The notes beneath the pieces were generated by a model. That model had not been told where the DNA came from and did not search any database. It saw only the letters and a list, made by a program, of their open reading frames with translations. 64,000 bases of DNA from Arthrobacter sp. OV608 (GTDB taxonomy: Bacteria > Actinomycetota > Actinomycetes > Actinomycetales > Micrococcaceae): the NCBI GenBank assembly GCA_900110595.1, contig FOEZ01000014.1:1-64000 (forward strand), written 5' to 3'. Below are positions 18,646 through 27,248 of the stretch, in pieces; the first letter of the stretch is position 1; every line of letters starts with the position of its first letter. Position numbers and translations under genes: made by a program.

Positions 18646-19419
18646 TCAGGAGACCTGCAGGCCTCCGTTGATGTCATACGTGGCGGCCGTGATGTAGCCG
18701 GAGTCCTGGCCAAGCAGGAAGGCGATCAGGGCGGCGACTTCCTCGCGGGTCCCCACGCGTCCCATCATGATGCCCTCGGACATCTGGGCTTTGCGTTCGT
18801 CGGTAAGGGTGCCGCCCATGATGTCGGTGTCAATGGGGCCCGGTGCGATGGCGTTGACGGTCACGCCGAACTCTCCCACTTCGCGGGCGAGGGCGCGGGT
18901 GAAGCCGATGATTCCGGCCTTGGAGGCGCTGTATGCCACTTTGGAGTAGGTGCCGCCGCCGCGCTGGGCGGAAATCGATGAGATGCTCACGATGCGTCCG
19001 AGCTTGCGCTCGATCATGCCCTTGAGCACGCGCTGGGAGACGATGAACGTGCCCCGCATGTTGATCGCGAAGACTTTGTCCCATTCCTCCACGGTGGTGT
19101 CCATAAAAGGGGTCGGGGAGCTGATGCCGGCGAGGTTCGCGAGGGCGACGATGGGCGGGAGCGAATCCTCGATTTCGCTGATCGCGCGGTCCACGGATGC
19201 GGCGTCGGAGACATCCGCTCCCACTCCGATTGCCTTGACGGCACGGTTGGAGCCGATCTCTGCTGCTGCGGCCTTGGCGTCCTCGGCGTTGATGTCCAGG
19301 ATGGCCACGGACCAGCCTTCGCTGGCCATCCGGTCTGCCGCGCCGCGGCCAATACCGCGGGCGGAGGCTGCTCCAGTCAGTACAACGGTGCGTTCGGCGG
19401 GAAATGCTGTGGTTGTCAT
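18646..19419 (-). CDS. SDR family oxidoreductase
   Basis: The 257-residue classical short-chain dehydrogenase has a TGAASARGIG cofactor motif (15-24), the NAG-like motif NLAG at 95-98, and the active site with Ser near 148, Tyr163 and Lys167 (YSASK). The DIN segment at 42-44 after the second strand suggests NAD(H) preference. It is the second gene of a two-gene operon behind the MFS transporter, so it probably oxidises the imported compound, likely a hydroxy acid or sugar acid. Confidence 0.92.
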   Translation of the reverse strand: MTTTAFPAERTVVLTGAASARGIGRGAADRMASEGWSVAILDINAEDAKAAAAEIGSNRAVKAIGVGADVSDAASVDRAISEIEDSLPPIVALANLAGISSPTPFMDTTVEEWDKVFAINMRGTFIVSQRVLKGMIERKLGRIVSISSISAQRGGGTYSKVAYSASKAGIIGFTRALAREVGEFGVTVNAIAPGPIDTDIMGGTLTDERKAQMSEGIMMGRVGTREEVAALIAFLLGQDSGYITAATYDINGGLQVS

Positions 19420-19443
19420 GGTGCGTTCTTTCGTGGTGGTGGG

Positions 19444-20817
19444 TCAGGAAACTTTGGTGGTGTTCACTGCGGCCGCGGCGGCCACTGCCGGGTCCAGCGC
19501 GGCGTCGCCCTCAGGGCGTTTCCGTGCATAGAGGTAGGTGGCCACGGCCGTGACGCAGAGGCAGAAGGACAGGAAGAGGAGGCCGCTTTGGTTGTTCCCG
19601 GTGGCGTCCTTGAGCAGCCCGACGGCGTATGGGGCCACAAAACCGCCGAGGTTGCCCAGCGAGTTGACCAGGGCGAGGCCGGATGCTGCCGCTGCACCGG
19701 TGAGCGCGGCCGAAGGCATGGAGAGGAACGGGGCGATGGCGCCATAGATGCCCATGGCCGAGGCGGTCAGGGCGATGAGGGCCAGGACCGGATTCACCGG
19801 CAGCAGGTACCCGGCGGCGAGGAGTCCGAGGCCGGCCAGCAGCATGCTCACTGCCGTGTGCCAGGCACGTTTGCCAGTCCGGTCGGCCTGCTTGCTCCAG
19901 AAGTAGACGAAGACGGCGGCGATGGCGTACGGCACCATGACGATGAAGCCCACCTCCGTGGTGGAGAACTTTCCCAGTGCTGCGACGATGGTGGGCATCC
20001 ACAGGCCCAGCCCGTAGATGCCGCAGACCAGGCCGAAGTACAGGGCGGAGTACACCAGGGTGCGCTTGTCCTTCAGCCCCGCCAGGAAGTTGTGGCTTCC
20101 TGCCTTGGACTTGGCGGCCAGTTCGGCGTCCATGGTGGTGGCGAGCCATTCGCGTTCGTCCGGGTTGAGCCACTTGGCATCCCGCGGACGGTCCGTCATC
20201 AGGATCGGGGTGAGCAGGCCGAGAAGGATGGCGGGGATGCCTTCGATGATGTAGAGCCACTGCCAGCCCTGCAGGCCCAGGAGGCCGTCCATCTGGAGGA
20301 GCATGCCGGATACCGGTGCGCCCAGGGCGTTGGAGATGGGCTGGGCCAGAATGAAGATTCCCAGGACGGTGACGCGCTGCGCCGCCGGGAACCACAGCGT
20401 CAGGTAGAAGAGGATGGCGGGGAAGAATCCGGCTTCGGCGGCACCGAGCAGGAAGCGGATGACGTAATAGGTGGTCTCACCGTTCACCAGGCACATGGCG
20501 GAGGCAAAGATTCCCCAGGTGATGAGGATCCGGGCCAGCCATTTCCGGGCGCCGAAGCGGTACATTCCGGCGTTGCTGGGCACTTCGAGCAGGGCGTAGC
20601 CGAGGAAGAAGATTCCGGCCCCGAGGCCGAAGGCTGCCGCACTGAGGCCAATATCTTCGCTCATGGTGAGTTTGGCGAAGCCCACATTGTTCCGGTCCAG
20701 GTAGGCAACGAAGTAGAGCAGGACAATCAGGGGCATCACACGGCGGCGGACCTTGCGAAGCGTCCGTTCGCCGAGCTCGCCGAGCCCTGCGGAGGGCATC
20801 GAAAGTGAAGTCATCAT
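19444..20817 (-). CDS. MFS transporter, anion:cation symporter (ACS) family
   Basis: About 457 residues with 12 predicted helices. The segments FVAYLDRNNVGFAKL, FLLGAAEAGFFPA and the loop TDRPRDAKWLNPDEREWL are hallmarks of ACS permeases for organic anions such as galactarate, tartrate or phthalate-like acids. The double ATG at 20817/20814 follows AGAAGG; a start further upstream at 20841 lacks this support. A GntR-type palindrome lies 83-103 bases upstream, so the operon is probably repressed by the adjacent GntR/FCD regulator until its ligand appears. Confidence 0.9.
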   Translation of the reverse strand: MMTSLSMPSAGLGELGERTLRKVRRRVMPLIVLLYFVAYLDRNNVGFAKLTMSEDIGLSAAAFGLGAGIFFLGYALLEVPSNAGMYRFGARKWLARILITWGIFASAMCLVNGETTYYVIRFLLGAAEAGFFPAILFYLTLWFPAAQRVTVLGIFILAQPISNALGAPVSGMLLQMDGLLGLQGWQWLYIIEGIPAILLGLLTPILMTDRPRDAKWLNPDEREWLATTMDAELAAKSKAGSHNFLAGLKDKRTLVYSALYFGLVCGIYGLGLWMPTIVAALGKFSTTEVGFIVMVPYAIAAVFVYFWSKQADRTGKRAWHTAVSMLLAGLGLLAAGYLLPVNPVLALIALTASAMGIYGAIAPFLSMPSAALTGAAAASGLALVNSLGNLGGFVAPYAVGLLKDATGNNQSGLLFLSFCLCVTAVATYLYARKRPEGDAALDPAVAAAAAVNTTKVS

Positions 20818-20899
20818 CGACCTTCTGTTTGGTGGAGGCAATGCCCGGGGTGGGCGGCCGATCCAAGGGGGGTGAGGGGAATCCGTCGACGTGCTTAGA

Positions 20900-20920
20900 G
20901 TCTGATGTCTGACATCTGAC
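20900..20920. promoter_or_regulatory. GntR/FCD operator palindrome
   Basis: GTCTGATGTC and GACATCTGAC flank a central T, with one mismatch between arms. The TGTC-T-GACA core fits FCD-subfamily operators. It lies between the MFS start and the end of the GntR gene, in the promoter region of the MFS-SDR operon. Confidence 0.7.
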
Positions 20921-21030
20921 GGAAGAACATGAAAGAGAGTCTAGGAGAGTGATCTGGGTAACGTCAAGAGGCTATTTGCGCCGGGAAGTCGGGGCGCCTT
21001 GCGCTGAAAGTCGGGGCTGGCCGCAGGCGG

Positions 21031-21738
21031 TCAGGCGTGAGGGTGGTGCACGTACTGTTCGTAGTCCCGGTACGTCTGGTCCATGTGTTCATCCATGGTC
21101 CGCCGCGCGAGTTCGACGTCGCCGGTGAGGATACTGTCCAGCACCTTCTGGTGGTACTCGATGGCGTGCACTTGAATCTCGGGGACGGCAGACGTTTCCC
21201 GCCGGGTCACGTACAGCAGCTGTCCAAGCTGGGCGAACAGGGCCCGGACAAAGGGGTTGCCTGAGGCTTTGAGGACGGCGTCATGGAACGCTATGTCTGC
21301 CAGGACAAATTTCTCCAGATCCCCGGCCTCGTGGAAGCGTTTCATGTCAGCGATGCAGCCGCGCATCATCTCGGCATGCTCTGGCGTATACCGCTTGGCA
21401 GCGAGGGCGGCCGCGCCGGTTTCCACCATGCGGCGCACCTCGATGAGCCCCACCGACACCTGGTCTGCGCCGTTTCCGTGCGATGCAGCCTTGAAGATGG
21501 CGTCCAGCCCGGTCCAGTTGTCCGTGGGGTTGACGAACGTCCCCCGGCCGGACCTGACGTAGAGGATATTTTGCGCCCGCAGCGCCTTGAGGGCCTCGCG
21601 CACCGTGAGCCGGCTGACGTCATAGGCCTTGGCGATGTCCGATTCCGGGGGGATGGCAGCGTGCGGCTGGAGCCTGCCCTCGAGGATCTCATCGAGCAGT
21701 CCGTCGACGAGGTCGTCAACGAGTGTCCTGCGGCCCAT
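21031..21738 (-). CDS. FadR/GntR family regulator, FCD domain
   Basis: About 235 residues. A winged-helix GntR domain (about 1-75, with PPESDIAKAYDVSRLTVREALKAL) is followed by an all-helical FCD ligand domain. The FCD metal-binding pattern is visible: D in ADIAFHDAV, and the His residues in HDAVL and EYHQKVLDSI. Such regulators usually bind small carboxylates. The start at 21738 has AGGAG at good spacing; a GTG at 21852 would add 38 residues of low complexity. It reads in the same direction as the MFS-SDR operon but has its own 5' region. Confidence 0.9.
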   Translation of the reverse strand: MGRRTLVDDLVDGLLDEILEGRLQPHAAIPPESDIAKAYDVSRLTVREALKALRAQNILYVRSGRGTFVNPTDNWTGLDAIFKAASHGNGADQVSVGLIEVRRMVETGAAALAAKRYTPEHAEMMRGCIADMKRFHEAGDLEKFVLADIAFHDAVLKASGNPFVRALFAQLGQLLYVTRRETSAVPEIQVHAIEYHQKVLDSILTGDVELARRTMDEHMDQTYRDYEQYVHHPHA

Positions 21739-22208
21739 CGTGGCTCCTGCCGTCGGTTCTGCCCCGGTTCGTGTCCCTTCAACATTACTGTCGGAGGCAG
21801 CACTGATGAGGCATACGGGTGTTCCAGGTATTGGCAGGGTCTGGGTTGACACTCAGGTGTCCTACCTCAGGGGCTCTGGATGCTGGGGCGCACATCTGCC
21901 CGGGCTGGCCTTGCCGTTTAACTGATTGCCGATTCGCCTGGAAGTGCCTCATCCAAGAGTGTCAGGTTGGTATATAGACCTGCCACGATGGGTGTCCGCT
22001 ATGCGTGAAGCGGGTTCAATTCTGACGCCGCCGACACCAGAATCTGACGTCAGGTTGGGGTGTACTCCACGTCATCACTTCGGCTCAGCGGCAATGCTTC
22101 CGTGAATTCGTTGACTCCTGAGATAAACGTCAGCGCCGACTCCCGACCGGAGGACAGGCGTTCCATGAGGCAGCGGCGATCTGACCCTTATTAGAGGAGG
22201 AGAAGACT
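21739..22208. other. Intergenic region with weak palindromes
   Basis: A 470-base stretch with no convincing gene. It contains the perfect 10-bp palindrome CTGACGTCAG (22044-22053), a CAGGT/ACCTG inverted repeat around TATATAG (21963-21982), and a strong ribosome binding site (GAGGAGG) just before the degenerate SDR start at 22209. Composition becomes visibly less regular from about 21900, the left edge of the accessory segment. Confidence 0.5.
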
Positions 22209-22547
22209 GTGAAAATTTTGTCCGGCCAGGTCGCCGTGATTACAGGGGGTGCGGGCGGGATCGGTTTTGGTCTGGCAGAGGCCACTGCCGTCAGGGCTGC
22301 CCGCCTGTTTATCGCGGACATTCGTGAAGAGGCCCTCGAATCGGTTGTCGATGCTCTTTGGTCATCGGGCGCCGAGGTCATACTCGTCCTCACCCTGGAG
22401 CGGGGCGACCTGTTCTGCAATAGCGCGATCCTCATCCCGCTGGGACCTTCGCACGCGTATAGGGGCTGCGGGGAGGGCATCGATGCGGAGCATGGCGGCC
22501 GCTTCCGGAGGGATCCTCACAGCTTGGGAGGTGGCGGAGGAATCTAG
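22209..22547 (+). pseudogene. Decayed SDR oxidoreductase fragment
   Basis: The first 50 residues are a normal short-chain dehydrogenase N-terminus (SGQVAVITGGAGGIGFGLAEA, then LFIADIREEALESVV). The sequence then jumps to LERGDLFCNSA, a shortened form of the LERFGxVDLVCNNAG segment, so an internal part is deleted. After that the frame reads into unrelated, Gly/Arg-rich sequence. The catalytic YxxxK region is absent. The GTG start still has a strong ribosome binding site, so the truncated product may be made, but it cannot be an active SDR. Confidence 0.75.
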
Positions 22548-22750
22548 AGCCGGTATTGGGGAAGGCCTCGTTCATATTGCATGAACTTGCGCCAACGTAC
22601 TTGGCTGGGTCGGAACCATTGCGTTGCTGCTTTCGTTCGGGCTCCTCACCGTCAAACGCAATTCGGTCAGTCGGGTACCAATATCAGGCACTTAACGCCA
22701 TGGCCCGGACGTGCCCACAGTCCAATCCACTCGTACGGAGGCGGAATGGG

Positions 22751-22787
22751 CCGCGCTGTGGACGTCAAGGCGACGTCCACAGCGCGG
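22751..22787 (-). terminator. Terminator of the tannase/esterase gene
   Basis: CCGCGCTGTGGACGTC and its exact complement (16-bp arms) enclose a 5-base loop, 20 bases after the esterase stop codon. Confidence 0.8.
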
Positions 22788-22806
22788 GCGATCCGATAAT
22801 GGGCGG

Positions 22807-24426
22807 CTAATTTCTCTTGCCAGGAGCGGAAGAGCTGCCGTAGTTAGCACGGCAGTTGTAACTTGTGGCGTCGTTGATGTCACCTCGGCCGTTGTACTTG
22901 GCCACTTGGGGGTAGGGGCAGAGCGGCTGAGTGCGCACGACCTGGCCGCCGACGATGCTGCTGGCCAAAAGCGATTCCGGGGCTATTCCCTTCTCCACCC
23001 AGTTCACCACCGCGCCGAAGGGATCGAAGATGTTGGGACCGGTCCCGCCGCCGCAATGGTCGACTCCCGGGGCCATGAACAACCGTGCGAACTCTTGCAC
23101 CTTGGTGCGTGAGTGGAACACATCGACGACACGGTCGTAGAAGCCCTCGGTCTGTCCTGCGATGGGCGAATCGGCCTGGCCGGCCCACATTACGATCTTG
23201 CCGCCGGCTTCCTGGAAGGGCCGCAGGTCTGGATCATCCGAACCGTCCACATCCGCGAACTTCGCAACCGCTTCGCGGAATACCTGTGCGTACTCCGCGT
23301 AGTCGAGAGTGTGCCAGTCAAACGTCGGGTCCTGTTTGATCCAATAGGCGACAAAATCGCTCAGGAGGACGCTGGGTTCCACCGCATACACTTCCAGCGG
23401 GGTGCCGGGCGCGATCCCGTTCCAAAGCCGCTCGCCGTCCGGTGCAACGGGACCATTCCAGATCTTCCTCACCGCTACAGCTTCGGCGGCGGTGATCTCG
23501 CCGCACCCAAAGTCCTTTCCGACCAGTGTGGCCGGGTCGAAGTCGCAGAGTTTCGGGTCACCGATCACGCCGTCGACCACACCGTCGTATGCGTCGCAAT
23601 GTGCGATCGCGGCATCGTTGAACGCCTTGAGCTTGCAGGCGCTCATTGGACCACCCAGCTCGTTCTGCTCCACGACGAAGGGCCACAACGATGCGGTGAA
23701 CAATCGAGCGTACATCATAGCCGGCGCACCGATCATCATCCCGTCATAAGCGTCGGGAAGTCGCTGGGCAAGCACCATCCCTTGACGGCCGCCGTTCGAA
23801 CATCCATTCCAGTAGCTGTATTCCTCGGCCTTGCCGTAGAAGGCGGCGATCACGTCCTTGGCCTTCAGCGTCATTTCGACCAGCGATCGCGATGCGTAGT
23901 CCTCGATTAACTGATGGTTCAGCGTCCCGTCCGGATTCAACGCGAACGTGCCCCGATAGGGGATTCCGACGTGCCCGCCGTCGGTCGCCGTCGTCGCGTA
24001 CCCCTGCTTCAGAGCATCTGCCATTGAGAAGTACAAGATGTTGCCGGCGTAACCCCAGCCACCGACCGCCTGTAAGCGACCGTTGTAGGTGCTGGTTGGC
24101 AGCCACACCTCGATATTGATCGCCTCGCTGACGGTCAACTTGACGCGACAGAATTCCGGCAGGCCCGACTGGCCTTCCGCCTGCCCAGATGTGACCAGAT
24201 CGGCGCTGATCGCTACCGTCTCGTTCAGGTTGAGCGACTCGAGCGCTTCACATGGGGATGCTGTCGATACCGCTGGAGCCGCCGACCCCAGGTTCTCCGT
24301 TGCTGATACGGCCGAAGTCCCGACCATCATGCTTCCCACGGTTGCTGCGATGATGGCTGTCGCCAGCGTTAACCGCAGGGATCTTCTCGGGCGACTCTGG
24401 TGGTCGCGTGTCATTCGTTGGCTCAC
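22807..24426 (-). CDS. Secreted tannase/feruloyl esterase family hydrolase
   Basis: The 539-residue protein has an N-terminal signal peptide (basic start, hydrophobic core to about residue 38, likely cut after AVSA near 42). The alpha/beta hydrolase domain has the nucleophile motif GCSNGGRQG at 208-216 (Ser210) and a late catalytic His in APGVDHCGGGTG; Asp lies in the WAGQADSPI segment. Paired cysteines are typical of the family. It should hydrolyse ester bonds of plant phenolics such as ferulate or gallate esters outside the cell. Codon choice looks less GC-biased than in flanking genes, and it sits between gene remnants, so recent acquisition is likely. Confidence 0.9.
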   Translation of the reverse strand: MSQRMTRDHQSRPRRSLRLTLATAIIAATVGSMMVGTSAVSATENLGSAAPAVSTASPCEALESLNLNETVAISADLVTSGQAEGQSGLPEFCRVKLTVSEAINIEVWLPTSTYNGRLQAVGGWGYAGNILYFSMADALKQGYATTATDGGHVGIPYRGTFALNPDGTLNHQLIEDYASRSLVEMTLKAKDVIAAFYGKAEEYSYWNGCSNGGRQGMVLAQRLPDAYDGMMIGAPAMMYARLFTASLWPFVVEQNELGGPMSACKLKAFNDAAIAHCDAYDGVVDGVIGDPKLCDFDPATLVGKDFGCGEITAAEAVAVRKIWNGPVAPDGERLWNGIAPGTPLEVYAVEPSVLLSDFVAYWIKQDPTFDWHTLDYAEYAQVFREAVAKFADVDGSDDPDLRPFQEAGGKIVMWAGQADSPIAGQTEGFYDRVVDVFHSRTKVQEFARLFMAPGVDHCGGGTGPNIFDPFGAVVNWVEKGIAPESLLASSIVGGQVVRTQPLCPYPQVAKYNGRGDINDATSYNCRANYGSSSAPGKRN

Positions 24427-24822
24427 GTTTTAACTCCTTTGTATCAACGTTGCTGGACGTTCCTGGGATGGGGAGCATGAGGGGTAGTCTGCGTGATTTT
24501 TCGCCATCCCAATAGCGGCGCGCACGCGGGGTCTGCGTGCCCTGGTCGCAGCGAGAATTCTGCTACCCGAATGCAGGGATCTTCATAGGATCCCTTTGTT
24601 GTGCCTGATAACTGACCGTAGTCTACTTCCAGGCCTAACTGATCGGTCAACATGTGAGTCCTCGCACTCGTCGTCGATGATCACCGAGAGGCAACCATCG
24701 AGGATCAAACGGATGTCTGACACCCGTGACCTCGCCCTCCTCGCCGGTTACAACGAACTCCTTCGTGAACCAAAGGACCGGGTCCGGGCTGCGCGTACCA
24801 AGGCGTTGCGTACCGTCAAAAG
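24427..24822. other. Intergenic region of the accessory segment
   Basis: About 400 bases with lower GC than neighbours, holding the presumed esterase promoter on the right side of its start. Short open frames here look random in composition and I support no gene. Confidence 0.4.
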
Positions 24823-24930
24823 AGCCGCCGCCATCCCCGCATTCACTCGTTCGACAATCAACTCGCGCTCATACTCGGCGAGGGTGGCCAGCATGTTCAG
24901 CTCAGCCGGCCTGTCGACGTCGCTGGGTTG
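24823..24930 (-). pseudogene. Serine recombinase (resolvase/invertase) remnant
   Basis: The minus strand encodes AELNMLATLAEYERELIVER followed by VNAGMAAA. This matches the helix-E segment (LAEFERDLIRERTxAGLAAA) of serine resolvases and invertases. Nothing upstream (catalytic Ser domain) or downstream (helix-turn-helix) is recognisable, so this is a scar of a transposon or phage-type recombinase. It abuts the stop codon of the TetR gene. Confidence 0.75.
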
Positions 24931-24932
24931 CA

Positions 24933-25583
24933 TCAGCGAAGATCGTCGGTGAGATGTTTGGCGTAGGTTCCGAGGCCGCGCCTCAGGTCTAGATAGATGT
25001 CGCGCACGCTGGCGTCCGCGCCTTTCTCGACTCGGCGCGCCCACTCATCGAATGCGAGACGTGTCGTCGTCGAAATCACCGTAAACAACGCGCGGGCAGT
25101 GAGTACGTCGATACCAGGGCCTGCGGCGTCAACCGCGGCAGCTGTTAATTCTTCGATGCGCTCCGCCTCGTTGGCCAGCGTGCGCGCCAGAAGGGTCGGC
25201 TCGCTCTGCACCAGACGTCGCACCCGCAGTGTTCGGCGATGCTCCTCGGGACTTGCGTCGAGCTCGTCGAACAGACGCATCCACGCGTCTTCCAGAGCGG
25301 CGACGACCGGCGCACCGGCGCGGATCGCGGCGACGGCTCTTTCCATCACGGTGCCTAGGCCCACGTCACAGGCGCAAACTGCCTGCTCCTTCGTGGAGTA
25401 GTACCGGAAAAAGGTGCGCTGGGAAATTCCGGCGGTCTCTGCGATGTCGTCGACAGTGGTCTCAGTGACGCCGTTGCGTTCGAACAGCTCTATCGCAGCA
25501 TTCGACACCTCGCGCAGCGTGTCGCGTCGGCGTCGCTCGCGAAGGCCCATTGGCGCTGCGGTGAGAACGGGGAGCTGATTCAT
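24933..25583 (-). CDS. TetR/AcrR family transcriptional regulator
   Basis: About 216 residues. The N-terminal DNA-binding domain (RRRRDTLREVSNAAIELFER, then TTVDDIAETAGISQRTFFRYY) is typical of TetR repressors; the C-terminal ligand domain is variable. The ATG at 25583 is preferred because upstream in-frame codons are not TetR-like and would overlap the promoter region. It is divergent from the DHA2 efflux gene across 121 bases holding a palindromic operator, the classic arrangement for a drug-efflux repressor. Confidence 0.88.
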   Translation of the reverse strand: MNQLPVLTAAPMGLRERRRRDTLREVSNAAIELFERNGVTETTVDDIAETAGISQRTFFRYYSTKEQAVCACDVGLGTVMERAVAAIRAGAPVVAALEDAWMRLFDELDASPEEHRRTLRVRRLVQSEPTLLARTLANEAERIEELTAAAVDAAGPGIDVLTARALFTVISTTTRLAFDEWARRVEKGADASVRDIYLDLRRGLGTYAKHLTDDLR

Positions 25584-25600
25584 GCTTATAGTGTACCTTG

Positions 25601-25615
25601 CTGCCAAAGTGGCAG
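25601..25615. promoter_or_regulatory. Operator palindrome, TetR/efflux divergent promoter
   Basis: CTGCCA and TGGCAG flank AAG. The site sits about 10-24 bases before a TATAAT box at 25625-25630 on the + strand and would overlap the -35 region of the efflux promoter. Confidence 0.55.
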
Positions 25616-25624
25616 TCTCTGTCA

Positions 25625-25630
25625 TATAAT
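25625..25630 (+). promoter_or_regulatory. Candidate -10 box of the DHA2 efflux gene
   Basis: A consensus TATAAT in an otherwise GC-rich context, 74 bases before the GTG start. No good -35 is seen at standard spacing; the operator palindrome occupies that position. Confidence 0.5.
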
Positions 25631-25704
25631 TTATCTCGGCCCGATGATGCGCCTTCACCCGCTGTCGAAACGCCACTCTGGCGCGACCAAAACGAAAGAA
25701 TCCC

Positions 25705-27189
25705 GTGACCCTCGAGAATCAGCAAGCCTCCCTCCCCGACGCACCGGCCCCCGTCCGCACGACACGCTCTGGACCGATCATCGCCCTGCTCGTGATTTCG
25801 GCATTCGTCGTGATCCTGAACGAGACCATCATGAGCGTGGCCTTGCCGAGTCTGATGGTCGATCTGCAGATCACCGCGAGCACCGCGCAATGGCTGACCA
25901 CCGGTTACCTCCTCACGATGGCGATCGTCATTCCGCTCACCGGTTATCTGATTGCGCGCTTCCCGCTCCGCCGTGTCTATCTGACCGCCATGACGCTTTT
26001 CTCGATCGGCACTCTGATCGCAGCGCTCGCACCCGGGTTCGAGATTCTCCTCGCGGGCCGGATCGTGCAGGCGTCAGGTACCGCAGTCATGCTGCCGCTG
26101 CTGTACACCACCGTGCTCAGGATCGTGCCGCCGACTCACCGCGGCCGCATGATAGGCGTCATCTCCATCGTCATCGCCGTCGCGCCGGCGATCGGCCCGA
26201 CCATCTCCGGTATCATTCTCTCCGCGCTCGACTGGCGCTGGATGTTCTGGCTCGTGCTGCCGGTCGCCGTTCTCTCGCTCGCGCTTGGAGCCATCTGGGT
26301 GCGCAACATCACCGAGACGCACCGCCTTGGCTTCGATGCGCTGTCGGTAGTGTTGTCAGCCCTGGCCTTCGGTGGTCTGATCTACGGACTCAGCTCGGTC
26401 GGTGAGGCCGCGTCCGGCCACGCCCCGGTGCCGGTATGGATCCCGCTGGCGGCGGGCGCGGTGGCGCTGGTTGCGTTCGTGCTCCGCCAGCTTCGGCTGC
26501 AGCGCAGCGATTCGGCGCTCCTCGATCTGCGGACCTTCCGCTCGCGGCCGTTCACCCTTTCTGTCATCCTCATCTTCATCCTCATGGGCACACTGTTCGG
26601 CACGCTCGTGCTGATTCCCATCTACCTCCAGCAGGTTCTCGGTCTCGACACGCTGGCGGTCGGCCTGATGTTGCTGCCTGGCGGGCTTCTGATGGGTGCT
26701 GTCGCGCCGGTCGTGGGCTCGCTCTTCGATCGCTTCGGTCCGGCACCGCTGATGATCCCGGGGATTGCGGCAGTGGCCCTCGCTCTCTGGGGAATGACAA
26801 TCTTCGACGCCGACACCTCGGTGCCCTGGGTCATCGCCGTGCACATGACGCTGAACCTCGGACTCGGATTCACCATCACGCCGCTGTTCACCTCGGCGCT
26901 GGGATCCCTCCCCGCATCGCTCTACCCTTATGGCAGCGCGACCACAGGCACAGTTCAGCAGGTGGCCGGTGCCGCTGGGACCGCACTTTTCGTCACGCTG
27001 ATGTCCGTTCAGGTCGCTGCGCAGCTCGAGGACGGCGCCACCGCCGTGCAGGCAGCCGTGGCCGGCGTCCACTCGGCGTTCCTCGTCGGCGCCATTGTCG
27101 CCACCGCCGCCGTCGTTCTCGCCTTGTTCGTTCGCAAGCCCGCGACCGTCGGCGTCGAAGCACCCGAACAGACGCCGCTCGCCCACTGA
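25705..27189 (+). CDS. DHA2 family MFS drug efflux transporter
   Basis: The 494-residue protein has about 14 membrane helices, as in EmrB/QacA proteins. Motif D-like VILNETIMSVALPSLM lies in helix 1 and the motif C-like GPTISGIILSALDWRWMFW in helix 5-6. It should export hydrophobic or cationic compounds by proton antiport. The start is GTG at 25705 with a modest GAAAG upstream. The next gene follows after 59 bases on the same strand and may share its transcript. Control by the divergent TetR protein is likely. Confidence 0.9.
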   Translation: MTLENQQASLPDAPAPVRTTRSGPIIALLVISAFVVILNETIMSVALPSLMVDLQITASTAQWLTTGYLLTMAIVIPLTGYLIARFPLRRVYLTAMTLFSIGTLIAALAPGFEILLAGRIVQASGTAVMLPLLYTTVLRIVPPTHRGRMIGVISIVIAVAPAIGPTISGIILSALDWRWMFWLVLPVAVLSLALGAIWVRNITETHRLGFDALSVVLSALAFGGLIYGLSSVGEAASGHAPVPVWIPLAAGAVALVAFVLRQLRLQRSDSALLDLRTFRSRPFTLSVILIFILMGTLFGTLVLIPIYLQQVLGLDTLAVGLMLLPGGLLMGAVAPVVGSLFDRFGPAPLMIPGIAAVALALWGMTIFDADTSVPWVIAVHMTLNLGLGFTITPLFTSALGSLPASLYPYGSATTGTVQQVAGAAGTALFVTLMSVQVAAQLEDGATAVQAAVAGVHSAFLVGAIVATAAVVLALFVRKPATVGVEAPEQTPLAH

Positions 27190-27248
27190 CGACAGCGGAT
27201 CCGGCGTCAGCCGTCACCATGCCCCAGTCCTTCAGAAGGAGACACACA

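Noticed and set aside
24427..24960. Small + strand protein in the gap between esterase and TetR genes
   Set aside because: The open frame is opposite the recombinase remnant, which has the recognisable motif; the + strand frame has no ribosome binding site or similarity.
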